Origin: Streptomyces ureilyticus
GTDB lineage: Bacteria > Actinomycetota > Actinomycetes > Streptomycetales > Streptomycetaceae
Reading direction: 5' to 3'
DNA: 33,054 nucleotides
NCBI RefSeq assembly: GCF_011045025.1
Contig: NZ_JAAKZX010000102.1
Coordinates: forward strand, 1-33,054
The notes beneath the pieces are model-generated. The model was not told where the DNA came from. It saw only the letters and a program-made list of their open reading frames with translations, and searched no databases. Shown here in pieces: positions 1 through 7,840 of the stretch; within the stretch, counting starts at the first letter, position 1; each line of letters begins with the position of its first letter. A program made the position numbers and the translations under genes.

Positions 1-123
1 TCGACGCCATCCAAGACCTGCTGAACTGCTGGACCGGCACCTGCACCACCTGCCACCGCCCCCTGCCCAGAACGTCCACCACCAGCCAGAACCCAAGAGC
101 CAGAGCAACCTAACGGAGTCCTA
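1..123 (+). mobile_element. Right end of an IS701-family element
   Basis: The element ends in ...tccta directly before CTAG at 124-127, just as the complete IS701 element at 3394-4835 ends in ...cccta before CTAG. IS701-family elements are known to duplicate a 4-bp YTAR target, so CTAG at 124-127 is probably its target duplication. The left end is outside the window. Confidence 0.65.
3..113 (+). CDS. IS701-family transposase, C-terminal fragment (5' end outside window)
   Basis: The reading frame is open from the window edge to a TAA at 111-113 and gives about 36 residues. It contains the segment CWTGTCTTCH, a Cys/His-rich tail typical of Streptomyces IS701-type transposases. The same tail occurs as VWTGACPTCH in the second IS701 element of this window (frame ending at 4825), which supports the assignment. 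The catalytic DDE core lies upstream of the window, so it cannot be judged whether the element is intact. The two elements differ clearly in sequence, so they are related but not the same IS. Confidence 0.75.
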   Translation, partial: DAIQDLLNCWTGTCTTCHRPLPRTSTTSQNPRARAT

Positions 124-127
124 CTAG

Positions 128-146
128 AAGGCCGATGAAGATCTTG
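128..146 (+). repeat. Left terminal inverted repeat of the IS1182 element
   Basis: The sequence aaggccgatgaagatcttg is the exact reverse complement of 1818-1836. With the flanking CTAG the match extends to 23 bp, because CTAG is itself palindromic. Confidence 0.9.
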
Positions 147-149
147 GGT

Positions 150-181
150 TCTGGCCCTGCCGTGTGAGCGGTAGGGCCAGA
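150..181. other. Hairpin ahead of the IS1182 transposase start
   Basis: The arms tctggccctgcc and ggtagggccaga pair with one non-Watson-Crick position around a short loop. The hairpin lies between the left terminal repeat and the GTG start at 190. In other IS families such inside-end hairpins block translation from transcripts entering from outside; that role here is inference. Confidence 0.5.
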
Positions 182-189
182 CTCGTTGT

Positions 190-1776
190 GTGGCGATGGG
201 CGAGTGGGTCGGCGAGATGGTCGGGCCGGACGTGTGGGAGACATGCCGGGATCTGATTCCGGCCGGGAGCGTGTTCGCGTTCCTGGCCGAGCACCGCGGA
301 GAGCTGTTTCCGGCTGAGATGTTCGCGGACATGTATCCGTCGGCGAACGGGCGGCCGAGCATGCCGCCGCAGATCCTGGCCGCCGCGATCACCTTGCAGG
401 CCCTGCACGGGCTGTCGGACTTCGAGACGGTCCAGGAACTGCGGTGCGACCTGTGGTGGAAGGCCGCCTGTGGGCTCGGCCTCAACGACATGGCGTTCGA
501 CCCGTCGCTGCTGGCCTACTTCCGCCGCCGGCTGGCCCGTTCCACCCGCCCGAACCGTATCTTCGACGCCGTGCGCGAGGTCGTGAAGGCCACCGGCGTG
601 CTGAAGGGCAAGCACCGCCGGGCGCTGGACTCCACCGTGCTGGACGACGCGGTCGCCACCCAGGACACCGTCACCCAGATCATCGCCGCCGTCCGCGCGG
701 TGATCCGCGAAGTCCCCGCAGCGGCCGAGGTCGCCGCTGCCCAGTGCAGCGCGCACGACTACACCGACCCGGGCAAGCCCCGCATCGCCTGGAACGACGA
801 GCAGGCCCGCGCCGGCCTGGTCGACGCGCTGGTCACCGACGCGCTGCGGCTGCTGGGCCACCTGCCCGAACAGCAACTCGGGGAGAAAGCCGCGAACGCG
901 GTGGGCATCCTGGCCCTGGTCGCAGGACAAGACGTCGAGCCCGCCGGGGACTCCGACGGCCGTGACGGCCGCTGGCGCATCACCCGGGGCACCGCCCCGA
1001 ACCGGATGGTCTCCACCGTCGACCCGGAAGCCCGGCACGTGCACAAGACCCGCAGCCACCAGCAGGACGGCTTCAAGGCCCACCTGGCCGTCGAGCCCGA
1101 GACCGGGTTATACACCGCCGTCGCCCTCAGACCCGGCGCCGGGCCCGAGCACCACGAGGCCGCGGTCGGCCTGGACCTGCTCGCCGACGAGGACACCCCG
1201 CTCGATACCTTCGGCGACACCGCCTACTCCACCGGCGATGTCCGCCAGACCCTCCACGAGGCCGGGCACCGGCTGTTCCTCAAGCCCGCCCCGCTGCGGC
1301 CTGCCGTCCCCGGCGGCTTCACCGTCGACGACTTCGCCATCGACACCACGGCCGCCGTCGTGACCTGCCCGGCCGGACACGCCGTGGCCCTGTCCGACCC
1401 CGGCGGCCGGCACCACCAACGCAAAGCCTCTTTCGGGGACTTGTGCACCCGATGCCCCCTGCGCGAGCAGTGCACCAGAGCCAAGGCCGGACGCACCCTG
1501 ACCATCCGCCCGCACCACGACCTCCAGACAGCCGCCCGCCGCCAGGCCGCCACCGACCCCGGCTGGCAGGCCGACTACCGCCGCTGGCGCCCACCGGTCG
1601 AACGCGCCGTCGCCTGGCTCGTCCACCACGGCAACCGGCGCCTGCGCTACCGCGGCACCATCAAGAACGACACCTGGCTCCACACCCGGGCCGCCGCCCT
1701 CAACCTCCGCCGACTGATCAACCTCGGACTCACCCACACCCGTGGTACCTGGCACCTCGCACCGGCCGGTGCATGA
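190..1776 (+). CDS. IS1182-family transposase
   Basis: The 528-aa protein has the usual length of IS1182 transposases. The N-terminal third (about residues 10-120) has the InsH/DUF772-type pattern, including ADMYPSANGRPSMPPQ and DLWWKAACGL. The DDE catalytic region follows, with candidate acidic residues in ALDSTVLDDAV and TFGDTAYST, and a later Glu in PPVERAVAW. A Cys cluster (CPAGH...CTRCPLREQC, roughly residues 395-430) is typical of this family's C-terminal catalytic half. The GTG at 190 is the first in-frame start after the left repeat; the ATG at 196 is an alternative. The gene is uninterrupted, so the element may be active. Confidence 0.88.
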   Translation: MAMGEWVGEMVGPDVWETCRDLIPAGSVFAFLAEHRGELFPAEMFADMYPSANGRPSMPPQILAAAITLQALHGLSDFETVQELRCDLWWKAACGLGLNDMAFDPSLLAYFRRRLARSTRPNRIFDAVREVVKATGVLKGKHRRALDSTVLDDAVATQDTVTQIIAAVRAVIREVPAAAEVAAAQCSAHDYTDPGKPRIAWNDEQARAGLVDALVTDALRLLGHLPEQQLGEKAANAVGILALVAGQDVEPAGDSDGRDGRWRITRGTAPNRMVSTVDPEARHVHKTRSHQQDGFKAHLAVEPETGLYTAVALRPGAGPEHHEAAVGLDLLADEDTPLDTFGDTAYSTGDVRQTLHEAGHRLFLKPAPLRPAVPGGFTVDDFAIDTTAAVVTCPAGHAVALSDPGGRHHQRKASFGDLCTRCPLREQCTRAKAGRTLTIRPHHDLQTAARRQAATDPGWQADYRRWRPPVERAVAWLVHHGNRRLRYRGTIKNDTWLHTRAAALNLRRLINLGLTHTRGTWHLAPAGA

Positions 1777-1781
1777 CCGGA

Positions 1782-1813
1782 GGGGTTGTCCGGCCCGACG
1801 GCCGGACAACCCC
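1782..1813. terminator. Perfect hairpin at the right inner end of the IS1182 element
   Basis: A 13-bp perfect stem (1782-1794 with 1801-1813) closes a 6-nt loop five bases after the transposase stop. It would act as a transcription terminator or protect the transcript end. There is no T-run, which is usual for high-GC actinomycetes. Confidence 0.7.
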
Positions 1814-1817
1814 TCAC

Positions 1818-1836
1818 CAAGATCTTCATCGGCCTT
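1818..1836 (-). repeat. Right terminal inverted repeat of the IS1182 element
   Basis: The sequence caagatcttcatcggcctt is the exact reverse complement of 128-146 and is followed by CTAG at 1837-1840. Confidence 0.9.
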
Positions 1837-1900
1837 CTAGGCCGCCACGATCCCCCGTTGGGTTGGCCTCATGCCACCCCCACCTGCGGAGGATTGGTTC

Positions 1901-2722
1901 ATGCCCGCGTACGACAGCTCAAGGTCCCGCCTGCGCCTTGCCGATCGCCACGTCCGGGTACTCGCCCGTCTCGCCGAGGGAGAGACGCCGAGCCCGGAGC
2001 TCTTCCCGTCCCTCGGAGAGTTGCAGGAACTGGGTCTGGTCGGCCAGGAGGAGCAACTCTCACCGCTGTTGCGTGAGTTGGTGGAGGCGCTGGACGCCCC
2101 CGTCCTCAACATCAGTGTCGAGATCACCGGTGAGCCCGGCCCCGTGCACCACGGCATCATCGTCGGTCAGAGCACGGTGATCGCGCACGAAGGCTGGCCG
2201 GGCGAGGAGGAGTCGGAGTACATCCCGGTCGAACCGAGCACGCTCGTCTTCGAGCTCGCCCGCATGGTCCATCTGCGCCGTGGTGCCGACGAGCAGCCGC
2301 CGACGCCCCGCGTCGTATCGACCATGAAGTCGCTGGATGCCGCCTTCGCGATTCTGTCTGCTCCCTCCGGAGAACTTGAGGAGGACCAGGCTGCGATCCA
2401 CAAAGAGCTCACCGAGGCTGGCACCTCCGAGGAGATGGCGGCCACTCTGACGGAGCTGGTGCTCGCCTTGAACTCGTACTGGCGTGTCACCGTCGCCTGG
2501 GACGGACAGCACGACGGCGAGCATGCGCCGATGCTTCGCAGCCTGGCGGTCTGGGACTGCGGCCCCCGGGGTTACTGGATCCGTGAGCAACCGGAGGAGC
2601 CGATCCTCCCCGGCCAGGTCACCCCGGAAAGCCCCCTGCACTTGGTTCGCTCGGAGGCCGGGGAGATCTGGCGGAAGCTGACCGACCTGCTGCCGGAGAA
2701 GGAAGAGCTGAGCCTGCGCTGA
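1901..2722 (+). CDS. EspG-like T7SS-associated protein (module copy 1)
   Basis: The 273-aa protein is clearly paralogous to the product of 16820-17659. Both start MP(A/S)YDS(S/T)R and share the blocks HHG, WPG...ESEY, LARMV.L and AVWDCGP.GYW, and both end with a segment like EIWRKLTDLLP. Length, alpha/beta pattern and T7SS context suggest an EspG-type cytosolic chaperone of ESX substrates, but no diagnostic EspG motif is certain, so this is inference. The ATG at 1901 was chosen over an upstream in-frame ATG at 1871 because GGAGG (1888-1892) sits at correct spacing and the paralogue begins at the equivalent residue. The IS1182 right end lies only 60 bp upstream, so the native promoter may be lost. 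The gene converges on family B, unlike the co-directional order in copy 2. Confidence 0.7.
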   Translation: MPAYDSSRSRLRLADRHVRVLARLAEGETPSPELFPSLGELQELGLVGQEEQLSPLLRELVEALDAPVLNISVEITGEPGPVHHGIIVGQSTVIAHEGWPGEEESEYIPVEPSTLVFELARMVHLRRGADEQPPTPRVVSTMKSLDAAFAILSAPSGELEEDQAAIHKELTEAGTSEEMAATLTELVLALNSYWRVTVAWDGQHDGEHAPMLRSLAVWDCGPRGYWIREQPEEPILPGQVTPESPLHLVRSEAGEIWRKLTDLLPEKEELSLR

Positions 2723-2742
2723 ACGGGGCCTGGCAGAGTCCG

Positions 2743-3345
2743 CTACTCCGCCTGGTCCGAGAATTTTTGCATCAGGGCGAATGGGGACGAGAACACGGCG
2801 CCGCTCAGAGTGAGGACTTCAGTGTCCACCTCCTCCAGCACGATGGCGATCGCCAGGTCCACCGCGTCAACCGGGCCGGTGGCCGTGCCCGCGCTGAAGG
2901 TCGTGGCAGGCGGAACGTGCCGACCGGGCTCAATCGAGACCCGGACGCCCTCTCTCTCCAGAACCTTCACACTGCCCAGCTCCTCCGAGGAGTAGACGTA
3001 CTCCCGACCCTCGTACGCGATGCGCAGCGCCCTGTCCCCCTTTCGCAGGGCCCGGGCGTTGAAGCGCAGCTCCGCACGTCGGCCGTCAAGGGTGAGTTCG
3101 GCCTTGAACAGCGAAGGCTGTCCCGACCTGCGCTTTCCCCGGAAGGTCGTCTCCGGGAAGGCGGGACCGCTCAGCCGAGCGGTCTCCATTCCCTTTTCGA
3201 GTGGCCGGTAGAGCGGGCAGCGCTCCACGGTCACGGATCCGAAATGCCCTACATCTCCTTTGACTCCGGCCTGGGGCAACTCCTTTTTTGAGGTGATCTT
3301 GTACGGCAGCAGCTCGAACTTCAGGGGTTCACTGCTTGTTTCCAT
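2743..3345 (-). CDS. Family B protein of the T7SS module (copy 1)
   Basis: The 200-aa soluble protein has no signal peptide or membrane segment. It is homologous to the product of 17720-18298. Both contain RALRI.Y.GREY.Y followed by a basic beta-rich stretch, then PVDAVDLAIAIV and, near the C-terminus, TLSGAV (copy 2: PADATDLAVAAV, TRGGAV). The function is unknown. The beta-rich, tubby/LURP-like periodicity is only an impression. The ATG at 3345 follows a weak ribosome site. Originally the gene lay 40-50 bp downstream of the family A gene on the same strand, the same spacing as in copy 2. The IS701 element at 3394-4835 now separates the two, so B has probably lost its operon promoter. Its stop is 20 bp from the stop of the convergent EspG-like gene. 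Confidence 0.65.
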   Translation of the reverse strand: METSSEPLKFELLPYKITSKKELPQAGVKGDVGHFGSVTVERCPLYRPLEKGMETARLSGPAFPETTFRGKRRSGQPSLFKAELTLDGRRAELRFNARALRKGDRALRIAYEGREYVYSSEELGSVKVLEREGVRVSIEPGRHVPPATTFSAGTATGPVDAVDLAIAIVLEEVDTEVLTLSGAVFSSPFALMQKFSDQAE

Positions 3346-3458
3346 GGCGACTACTGCTCATTCCTACGGTCGCTTCTCTGACGTCGTTGCTAGTAGTGCT
3401 TGGTCAGGTTCATTCGCCGGTGGCGTGTCCGTTTGATCGGTTGGGTCGTTGAGCGGGT

Positions 3459-4724
3459 GTGCTGGGTGGGGAGTTGGCCGCGGTCCGGTGTGATCTGGAG
3501 GACTTCGCGGCGGAGATGTTCGAGCCGTTCGCGCGGGCGGATCAGCGCCGGTGGGGCGAGGTCTATCTGCGGGGGCTGTTGCTGGACGGGCGGCGCAAGT
3601 CGGTGGAGCCGATGGCCGCCCGGCTGGGTGAGGACGGCAACCGGCAGGCTCTGGCCCACTTCATCACCACCAGCCCGTGGGAGGCAGCGCATGTGCGGGC
3701 CCGCCTCGCCTGGCGGATGCAGCAGGTGGTCAAGCCGACGGCGCTGATCGTCGATGACACCGGCTTCCTCAAGGACGGGGACGCCTCGGCGTGCGTGGCC
3801 CGGCAGTACACCGGCACCGCGGGCAAGGTCACCAACTGCCAGGCCGGGGTGTCGTTGCATCTGGCCTCCGACGCAGCGTCGGCGGCCGTCGACTGGCGCT
3901 TGTTCCTGCCCGAGAGCTGGGACCCCGCCTCCCCGAAGGCCGATCCGGCCAAGGTGGCCCGCCGCACGAAATGCGGCATCCCCGAAGAGGTCGGCCATGT
4001 CGAGAAGTGGCAGCTGGCCCTGGACATGATCGACGAGACGAGGTCGTGGGGCATCGAGGTCCCCCTCGTCGTCGCCGACGGAGGCTACGGCGATGCCGCG
4101 GCCTTCCGCCTCGGCCTGGAGGAACGCGGCCTTGACTACGCGGTGGGCATCTCCACCACGACCACTGCCCAGCCGGAAGAAGCCAGGCCCCACGTCCCGC
4201 CCTACGGCGGTCGCGGGCCTCGGCCGCAGCCCGTTTACCCCGAGCCGGCCCAGGCCGTGAAGAAGCTGGTCATCGAGGCCGGCAAGCGGGCCGCGAAGCC
4301 GGTGCAGTGGCGGGAAGGCTCCCGCCCGGGCAGCGGCCGCAGCGGCTGGAAGCGGATGTACTCGCGGTTCGTGGCCCTGCGGATCAGGCCCGCCGGACGC
4401 GAGATCCGCAAGAACACCGACGGACCCGAACTGCCCGTGCGCTGGCTGCTGGCCGAATGGCCCGCCACCGAACCCGAACCCGTCCAGTTCTGGCTGTCCA
4501 ACCTGCCCGCCGACACCCCGCTGGCCACCCTCGTGCGCACCGCGAAGCTGCGCTGGCGCATCGAGCACGACTACCGCGAGATGAAGCAGGTCCTGGGCCT
4601 GGCCCACTTCGAGGGCCGCACCTGGCGAGGCTGGCACCACCACGTCACCCTCGTCTCCGTCGCGCACGCCTTCTGCACCCTCCAGCGCATCACCCGGTCC
4701 CCAAAAGAGACGGCGTCGGCCTGA
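3459..4724 (+). CDS. IS701-family transposase, main frame
   Basis: The main frame encodes 421 aa. The IS701 signature is clear: IVDDTGFLKDG (first Asp) followed by RQYTGTAGKVTNCQ, VVADGGYGD (second Asp), and a C-terminal WRIEHDYREMKQVLGL with the catalytic Glu. The GTG at 3459 is the likely start. The usual Cys/His tail (VWTGACPTCH) is not in this frame; it lies in the -1 frame and ends at 4825. The join falls at C CCA AAA (4700-4706), which has the form of a -1 slippery heptamer and would give a product of about 455 aa. Either the element uses programmed frameshifting or one base has been lost; the sequence cannot decide. Confidence 0.85.
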   Translation: MLGGELAAVRCDLEDFAAEMFEPFARADQRRWGEVYLRGLLLDGRRKSVEPMAARLGEDGNRQALAHFITTSPWEAAHVRARLAWRMQQVVKPTALIVDDTGFLKDGDASACVARQYTGTAGKVTNCQAGVSLHLASDAASAAVDWRLFLPESWDPASPKADPAKVARRTKCGIPEEVGHVEKWQLALDMIDETRSWGIEVPLVVADGGYGDAAAFRLGLEERGLDYAVGISTTTTAQPEEARPHVPPYGGRGPRPQPVYPEPAQAVKKLVIEAGKRAAKPVQWREGSRPGSGRSGWKRMYSRFVALRIRPAGREIRKNTDGPELPVRWLLAEWPATEPEPVQFWLSNLPADTPLATLVRTAKLRWRIEHDYREMKQVLGLAHFEGRTWRGWHHHVTLVSVAHAFCTLQRITRSPKETASA

Positions 4725-4825
4725 GCCTCTACAAGGTCGCCCGCGAACTTCAGCTACTCCTCGCGGTCTGGACCGGCGCCTGCCCCACCTGTCACCGCGA
4801 CATACCCACAGCGATACCGACCTGA
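4700..4825 (+). other. Possible -1 frameshift site and out-of-frame transposase tail
   Basis: The zero frame reads TCC CCA AAA GAG across 4698-4709. Slipping back one base gives CCC AAA AGA and continues in frame to the TGA at 4823-4825. That frame adds KVARELQLLLAVWTGACPTC, matching the tail of the other IS701 copy (3-113). The zero frame stops at 4722-4724, which removes this tail. Confidence 0.5.
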
Positions 4826-4835
4826 CCAAGCCCTA

Positions 4836-6240
4836 CTAGTAGAACGGGTTGAGTGCGCTGCCCAGCTCCTTGGCGCCGTCGGCGATGTCATTCCCGATGT
4901 CACTCGCCTTGTCACCCACCCAGTCGGCTGCCTTGCCGGCGCCTTCCGTGATGTCGTCTCAGTGCTCGACGACCTTCAGTCCCCCATAGACGATGCCGGT
5001 CCCTACGGCGAGACCGATCGTGACGGGATTGGGCGCCACCATCGCCATGGTCAAGGAGGCGTTGAACCCGGCCTCCGCATAATTGGCCAGGTAGCCGGCC
5101 TTGCTCTTCTCCCACTCCTTCGCGTGATCCATGGTGGCGATATTGGCTACCGAGAATGCCGTCGCGCCCGCCGACCCGACGAGGCCGGCCCCTCGCCACA
5201 GCCCTGCGGTCTTCGCCGCCGCATTGAACCCACCGGCCTTCCCGACCTTCAACAGGCTGGCCTGGCCCGCGCGGGTGACTGGCTGCCCGGAGTGTGTCAC
5301 CCCGGCGAGGCGGACCATGTCGTCCGACCCGGCGAAGAAGTTGATGGCCTGATTCGGCGTGAAGCCCAGCAACTTGGCATTCATGAAGCCGCGTCGGCGC
5401 AGCATGTCCCACCCGCTGCTCCAACGGTCACCCAACCAACCGGAACTAAGAGGCACGTTGGCGACCCTTTGATACCTCTGACTCCGGGAGGCCATGTTGC
5501 CCAGCTGTCCGGGAAGCCAGCTTCCGGGGGGCGGACAACGAGCGGATCGGCGGATCGTAGTTCTTGAGCCCTCTGCCCGCCCATTTCAGGATGAAGTTAC
5601 TGCCGGCCGCGGTCCACCGTGTCTCGAGGGCAGCCTTCATCGGCCCGAGCTTGCCGGTCTTCACCGCGTTGCCCAGCAGCACCTTGGTTCCCGCGAAGCC
5701 GTTCGCCCCGACAACCTGGGCTGCGGCCGCGACGTTGAACGCGTCGGCGCCGAATTTGATCATCTCGGTGAGGGACTCTTCGTGCGGCTCCAGACCAGGG
5801 ATCTTCGAGAGCGCATGCGCCTCGAGCCGTGCGACATAGTCGCCGAGCTTCTCCCCCGGCTGCCGCGTCAGGTCCTTCGCGTTCGGATCGTCGCTCGCCG
5901 CCACCGAATTGGCCAGCAGCAGCGTCTCCGGCTTGATCCCCTCGCCCTTGTACTTCTCAAGGTCCTTCGCCGTGAACCCCGCCCACAGCAGCCCGGCCAT
6001 CGGGTCGCCGTTCTCGAGGCGCACGATGGTGGCGCGCTTACGCAGATCCTGGGCCTCGTTGTGAGTCCAGGACCTCATGGGCTTCAGGGCCGCCAGATGC
6101 CCGCCCACCCCCAACTGGGCGGCTCGGGTGAAGGCCTCGTCAAGGCGGTCCTCCACCCCACCACGCCCGTCCAGGAGTTTCGCCAAATGCTCCAGGTCAT
6201 CCGGATTTGCCGCCCGAAACGACCTTCCTGCCCCTGTCCC
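4836..6240 (-). pseudogene. Broken family A large T7SS-associated protein (copy 1)
   Basis: The sequence aligns along its whole length with the intact 391-aa product of 18346-19521. Shared segments include LAKLLDGRGGV.DRLDEAFTRA, MRSW, VGSAGATA..VAN.ATMDH, MVAPNPVT.GLAVGTG and GSALNPF. Three lesions are visible. The position of the GTG start reads GGG (near 6240) and no ATG or GTG lies between the upstream stop and residue 19, leaving only a TTG at 6186. A frameshift lies near the G6 run at 5526-5531. An in-frame TGA at 4959-4961 stands where the homologue has Trp (VEH*DDI against WDNWEDI). The IS701 insertion touches only the stop codon, so it is not the inactivating event. The N-terminus carries the SW....DLRKR block shared by the other large proteins. 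Confidence 0.85.
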
Positions 6241-6486
6241 TCGATAGCCGACTTGGCCTTCGCGCCAGCGACTCAGAATAGGCTTTCAGGGTGGACAGCG
6301 GCTGCCGTGGGGGCATCGAACCCAGTCGGCCACACTCCGCAGCTGGCGCCGCCCACTGTCCCGAACAGGTGCGAACAGCCCCCGCAAGGACCGAGATTCG
6401 CACGATCCCGGTGATCGCCAGGAGCTTGCCAAACAAGCCTGAGCTGACTCGGGAACGTCCTCTTGGGCCACGCAACAACTTACGGA
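6241..6486. other. Non-coding stretch upstream of the broken family A gene
   Basis: These 246 bp hold no supported gene. They would have contained the promoter of the family A gene on the minus strand. No convincing -10/-35 pair or homology to the region upstream of the intact copy (19522-19632) is visible, so the upstream part may also have been replaced. Confidence 0.3.
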
Positions 6487-6834
6487 GACCTAATGGAGAA
6501 CGAACCCGGGGCACTCACCCGAGTCCCCCATCGAGGAGTTCCAGAACTGAACGACCACCTCACGCCACCACAGAACCCTCGTCGCGCAAGCAACGCCCGA
6601 ATCCCGGCAAATAGCACCCCGCAACCGACCCCGAACGCACATCCCGCACTCGGGGCCATCGCGTGTCCAGACACAATCGGGCGACAAGCGCCCTTGTCTT
6701 GCCCCGTTTTCTTCCCATCTGCCCAGCCATGCAAGGAAGTTCGCTGTGGCGAAACCGTCCGCCCCACGGATACCGTCATTGCCCTTGACTGAACCCATGC
6801 CTCACGGAGAGTCCGCAGTGAAGCGCCGACCCTT
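6487..6834 (+). repeat. Long direct repeat, copy 1
   Basis: About 348 bp match 10927-11273 at roughly 90% identity by eye in the same orientation. The repeat covers the whole region upstream of the lipoprotein gene and its first codons (GTG AAG CGC CGA at 6818). Copy 1 lies about 4.4 kb from copy 2. Confidence 0.85.
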
Positions 6835-6933
6835 GGAACGGGCGGTGCGGGCGGAGACCTCCCCGATGGCACATTCGGCAACGACCGGGAGATCACCGTG
6901 CAGGAGATACAGTCCGTCAACCGCGGACGTTGA
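6818..6933 (+). pseudogene. Deletion scar joining a lipoprotein start to a secreted-protein tail
   Basis: The first codons (GTG AAG CGC CGA CCC) match the start of the lipoprotein gene at 11257. From about 6843 the sequence instead matches the last ~25 codons of the 344-aa secreted protein (11901-12935): LPDGTFGNDREITVQEIQSV, ending NRGR* with the TGA at 6931-6933. The two parts are out of frame. The simplest reading is that a second copy of the lipoprotein/secreted-protein pair once stood here and about 1.6 kb between the two ends was deleted. Confidence 0.8.
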
Positions 6934-7077
6934 AACTGTGGCCAATGCTGGGGGGACGAGCCCCCTCATATTCGCGCAAGGTGCTCACGCGCGAGCATGA
7001 GAGCCACGGCCGACGCCCCAGCCCACTCCATTGGCATCATCTTTTCTACGAACGCCCACCACCACCGGGAGTGGCCA

Positions 7078-7743
7078 GTGAGCCGCCGCAAGATCTTCAG
7101 CGTTGCCACGCTGATCACAACCACAGCCGTGCTGATTGCATCATGCAGTGGAAGTAATGAAAAATCTCAAGCCGACGACAAAGACGGCAGTCCTGTAGCA
7201 ACCCCCAGAAACCCGTCCCCATCAAATACGGGCTCGCTCGCCACAATCGACCGACCGAAGATAACCCTACCCTCTGATCTCAGGATGGCCTTCGCTCGCG
7301 AAGAGCTGTCCGATCCGGCACAGAAAGCGGCGCTCAACGACGCAGAGAATTTCCTTCGGTCTATCAACTATGCGATTCTCCGCCAGGATGCACAGGACCC
7401 GGCGTACAAGTTCTACAGTTACACCCTGGAAAGTGCCCAGAAATACGCCTACGAAGAGATCAAGAAGCGCGTCAACGGCAAAGCTAGCATCACGGGGATC
7501 CAAATCTTCAGTGGGCGTGTAAAGATGCCCAGCAATAAGAAGAGCGCCACGGTCTACTTCTGCCGAGATAATTCGAGACTCTACGACGTGAGCATCACGA
7601 CGGGAAAAGTACGGCACCGCGAGGAAAGCATCAGTGATTACTCTTACCTTCGAATCGAGATGAAGCGCTCAGCGCGACAGCAAGGCCTATGGCTAGCCAA
7701 GGAAATTCACGTTGATGAAAAGGTTGAAGGATGCATGGCCTGA
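7078..7743 (+). CDS. Putative lipoprotein, paralogue of the 11257 product
   Basis: The 221-aa protein starts at GTG 7078, with GGGAG about six bases upstream; an earlier in-frame ATG at 6997 would bury the signal peptide. Residues 1-23 form a lipoprotein signal, MSRRK then a hydrophobic core and lipobox LIASC with Cys at 23, predicting a lipid-anchored exported protein. The mature part aligns weakly but along its length with the lipoprotein at 11257-11913: RP...LP.D, paired AQ.A.L.DA, a K.ATVYFCRD block and a final Cys near the C-terminus. The function is unknown. Codon use is less GC-biased than in the neighbours (many A- or T-ending codons), suggesting recent acquisition. Confidence 0.75.
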   Translation: MSRRKIFSVATLITTTAVLIASCSGSNEKSQADDKDGSPVATPRNPSPSNTGSLATIDRPKITLPSDLRMAFAREELSDPAQKAALNDAENFLRSINYAILRQDAQDPAYKFYSYTLESAQKYAYEEIKKRVNGKASITGIQIFSGRVKMPSNKKSATVYFCRDNSRLYDVSITTGKVRHREESISDYSYLRIEMKRSARQQGLWLAKEIHVDEKVEGCMA

Positions 7744-7840
7744 GCAGGGAGGAGACTCACGAAGAGTCCAACCAATCAAATGTCCAAGAAGACAGTGAGC
7801 CGTCGCACAGCGAACCGCCGGTCACCGCCTAAAGGGCTAG

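Larger units (their letters stand above)
128..1836 (+). mobile_element. Complete IS1182-family insertion sequence
   Basis: The element is 1709 bp and is bounded by perfect 19-bp terminal inverted repeats (128-146 and 1818-1836). CTAG is present on both sides (124-127 and 1837-1840). It carries a single full-length transposase gene. The palindromic CTAG target fits the IS1182 family. The left CTAG is also the presumed target duplication of the IS701 element that ends at 123, so two unrelated elements abut one tetranucleotide. Confidence 0.85.
3394..4835 (+). mobile_element. Complete IS701-family insertion sequence
   Basis: The element is 1442 bp with 15-bp terminal inverted repeats that differ at one position (tagtgcttggtcagg at 3394-3408; complement of tagggcttggtcagg at 4821-4835). 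CTAG is duplicated on both sides (3390-3393 and 4836-4839), which fits the YTAR target of IS701. The right CTAG contains the TAG stop codon of the family A pseudogene read on the minus strand, so the insertion regenerated that stop exactly. Confidence 0.85.

Noticed and set aside
3390..4829. 479-aa minus-strand frame across the IS701 element
   Set aside because: It spans the terminal repeats and is the complement of the transposase gene.
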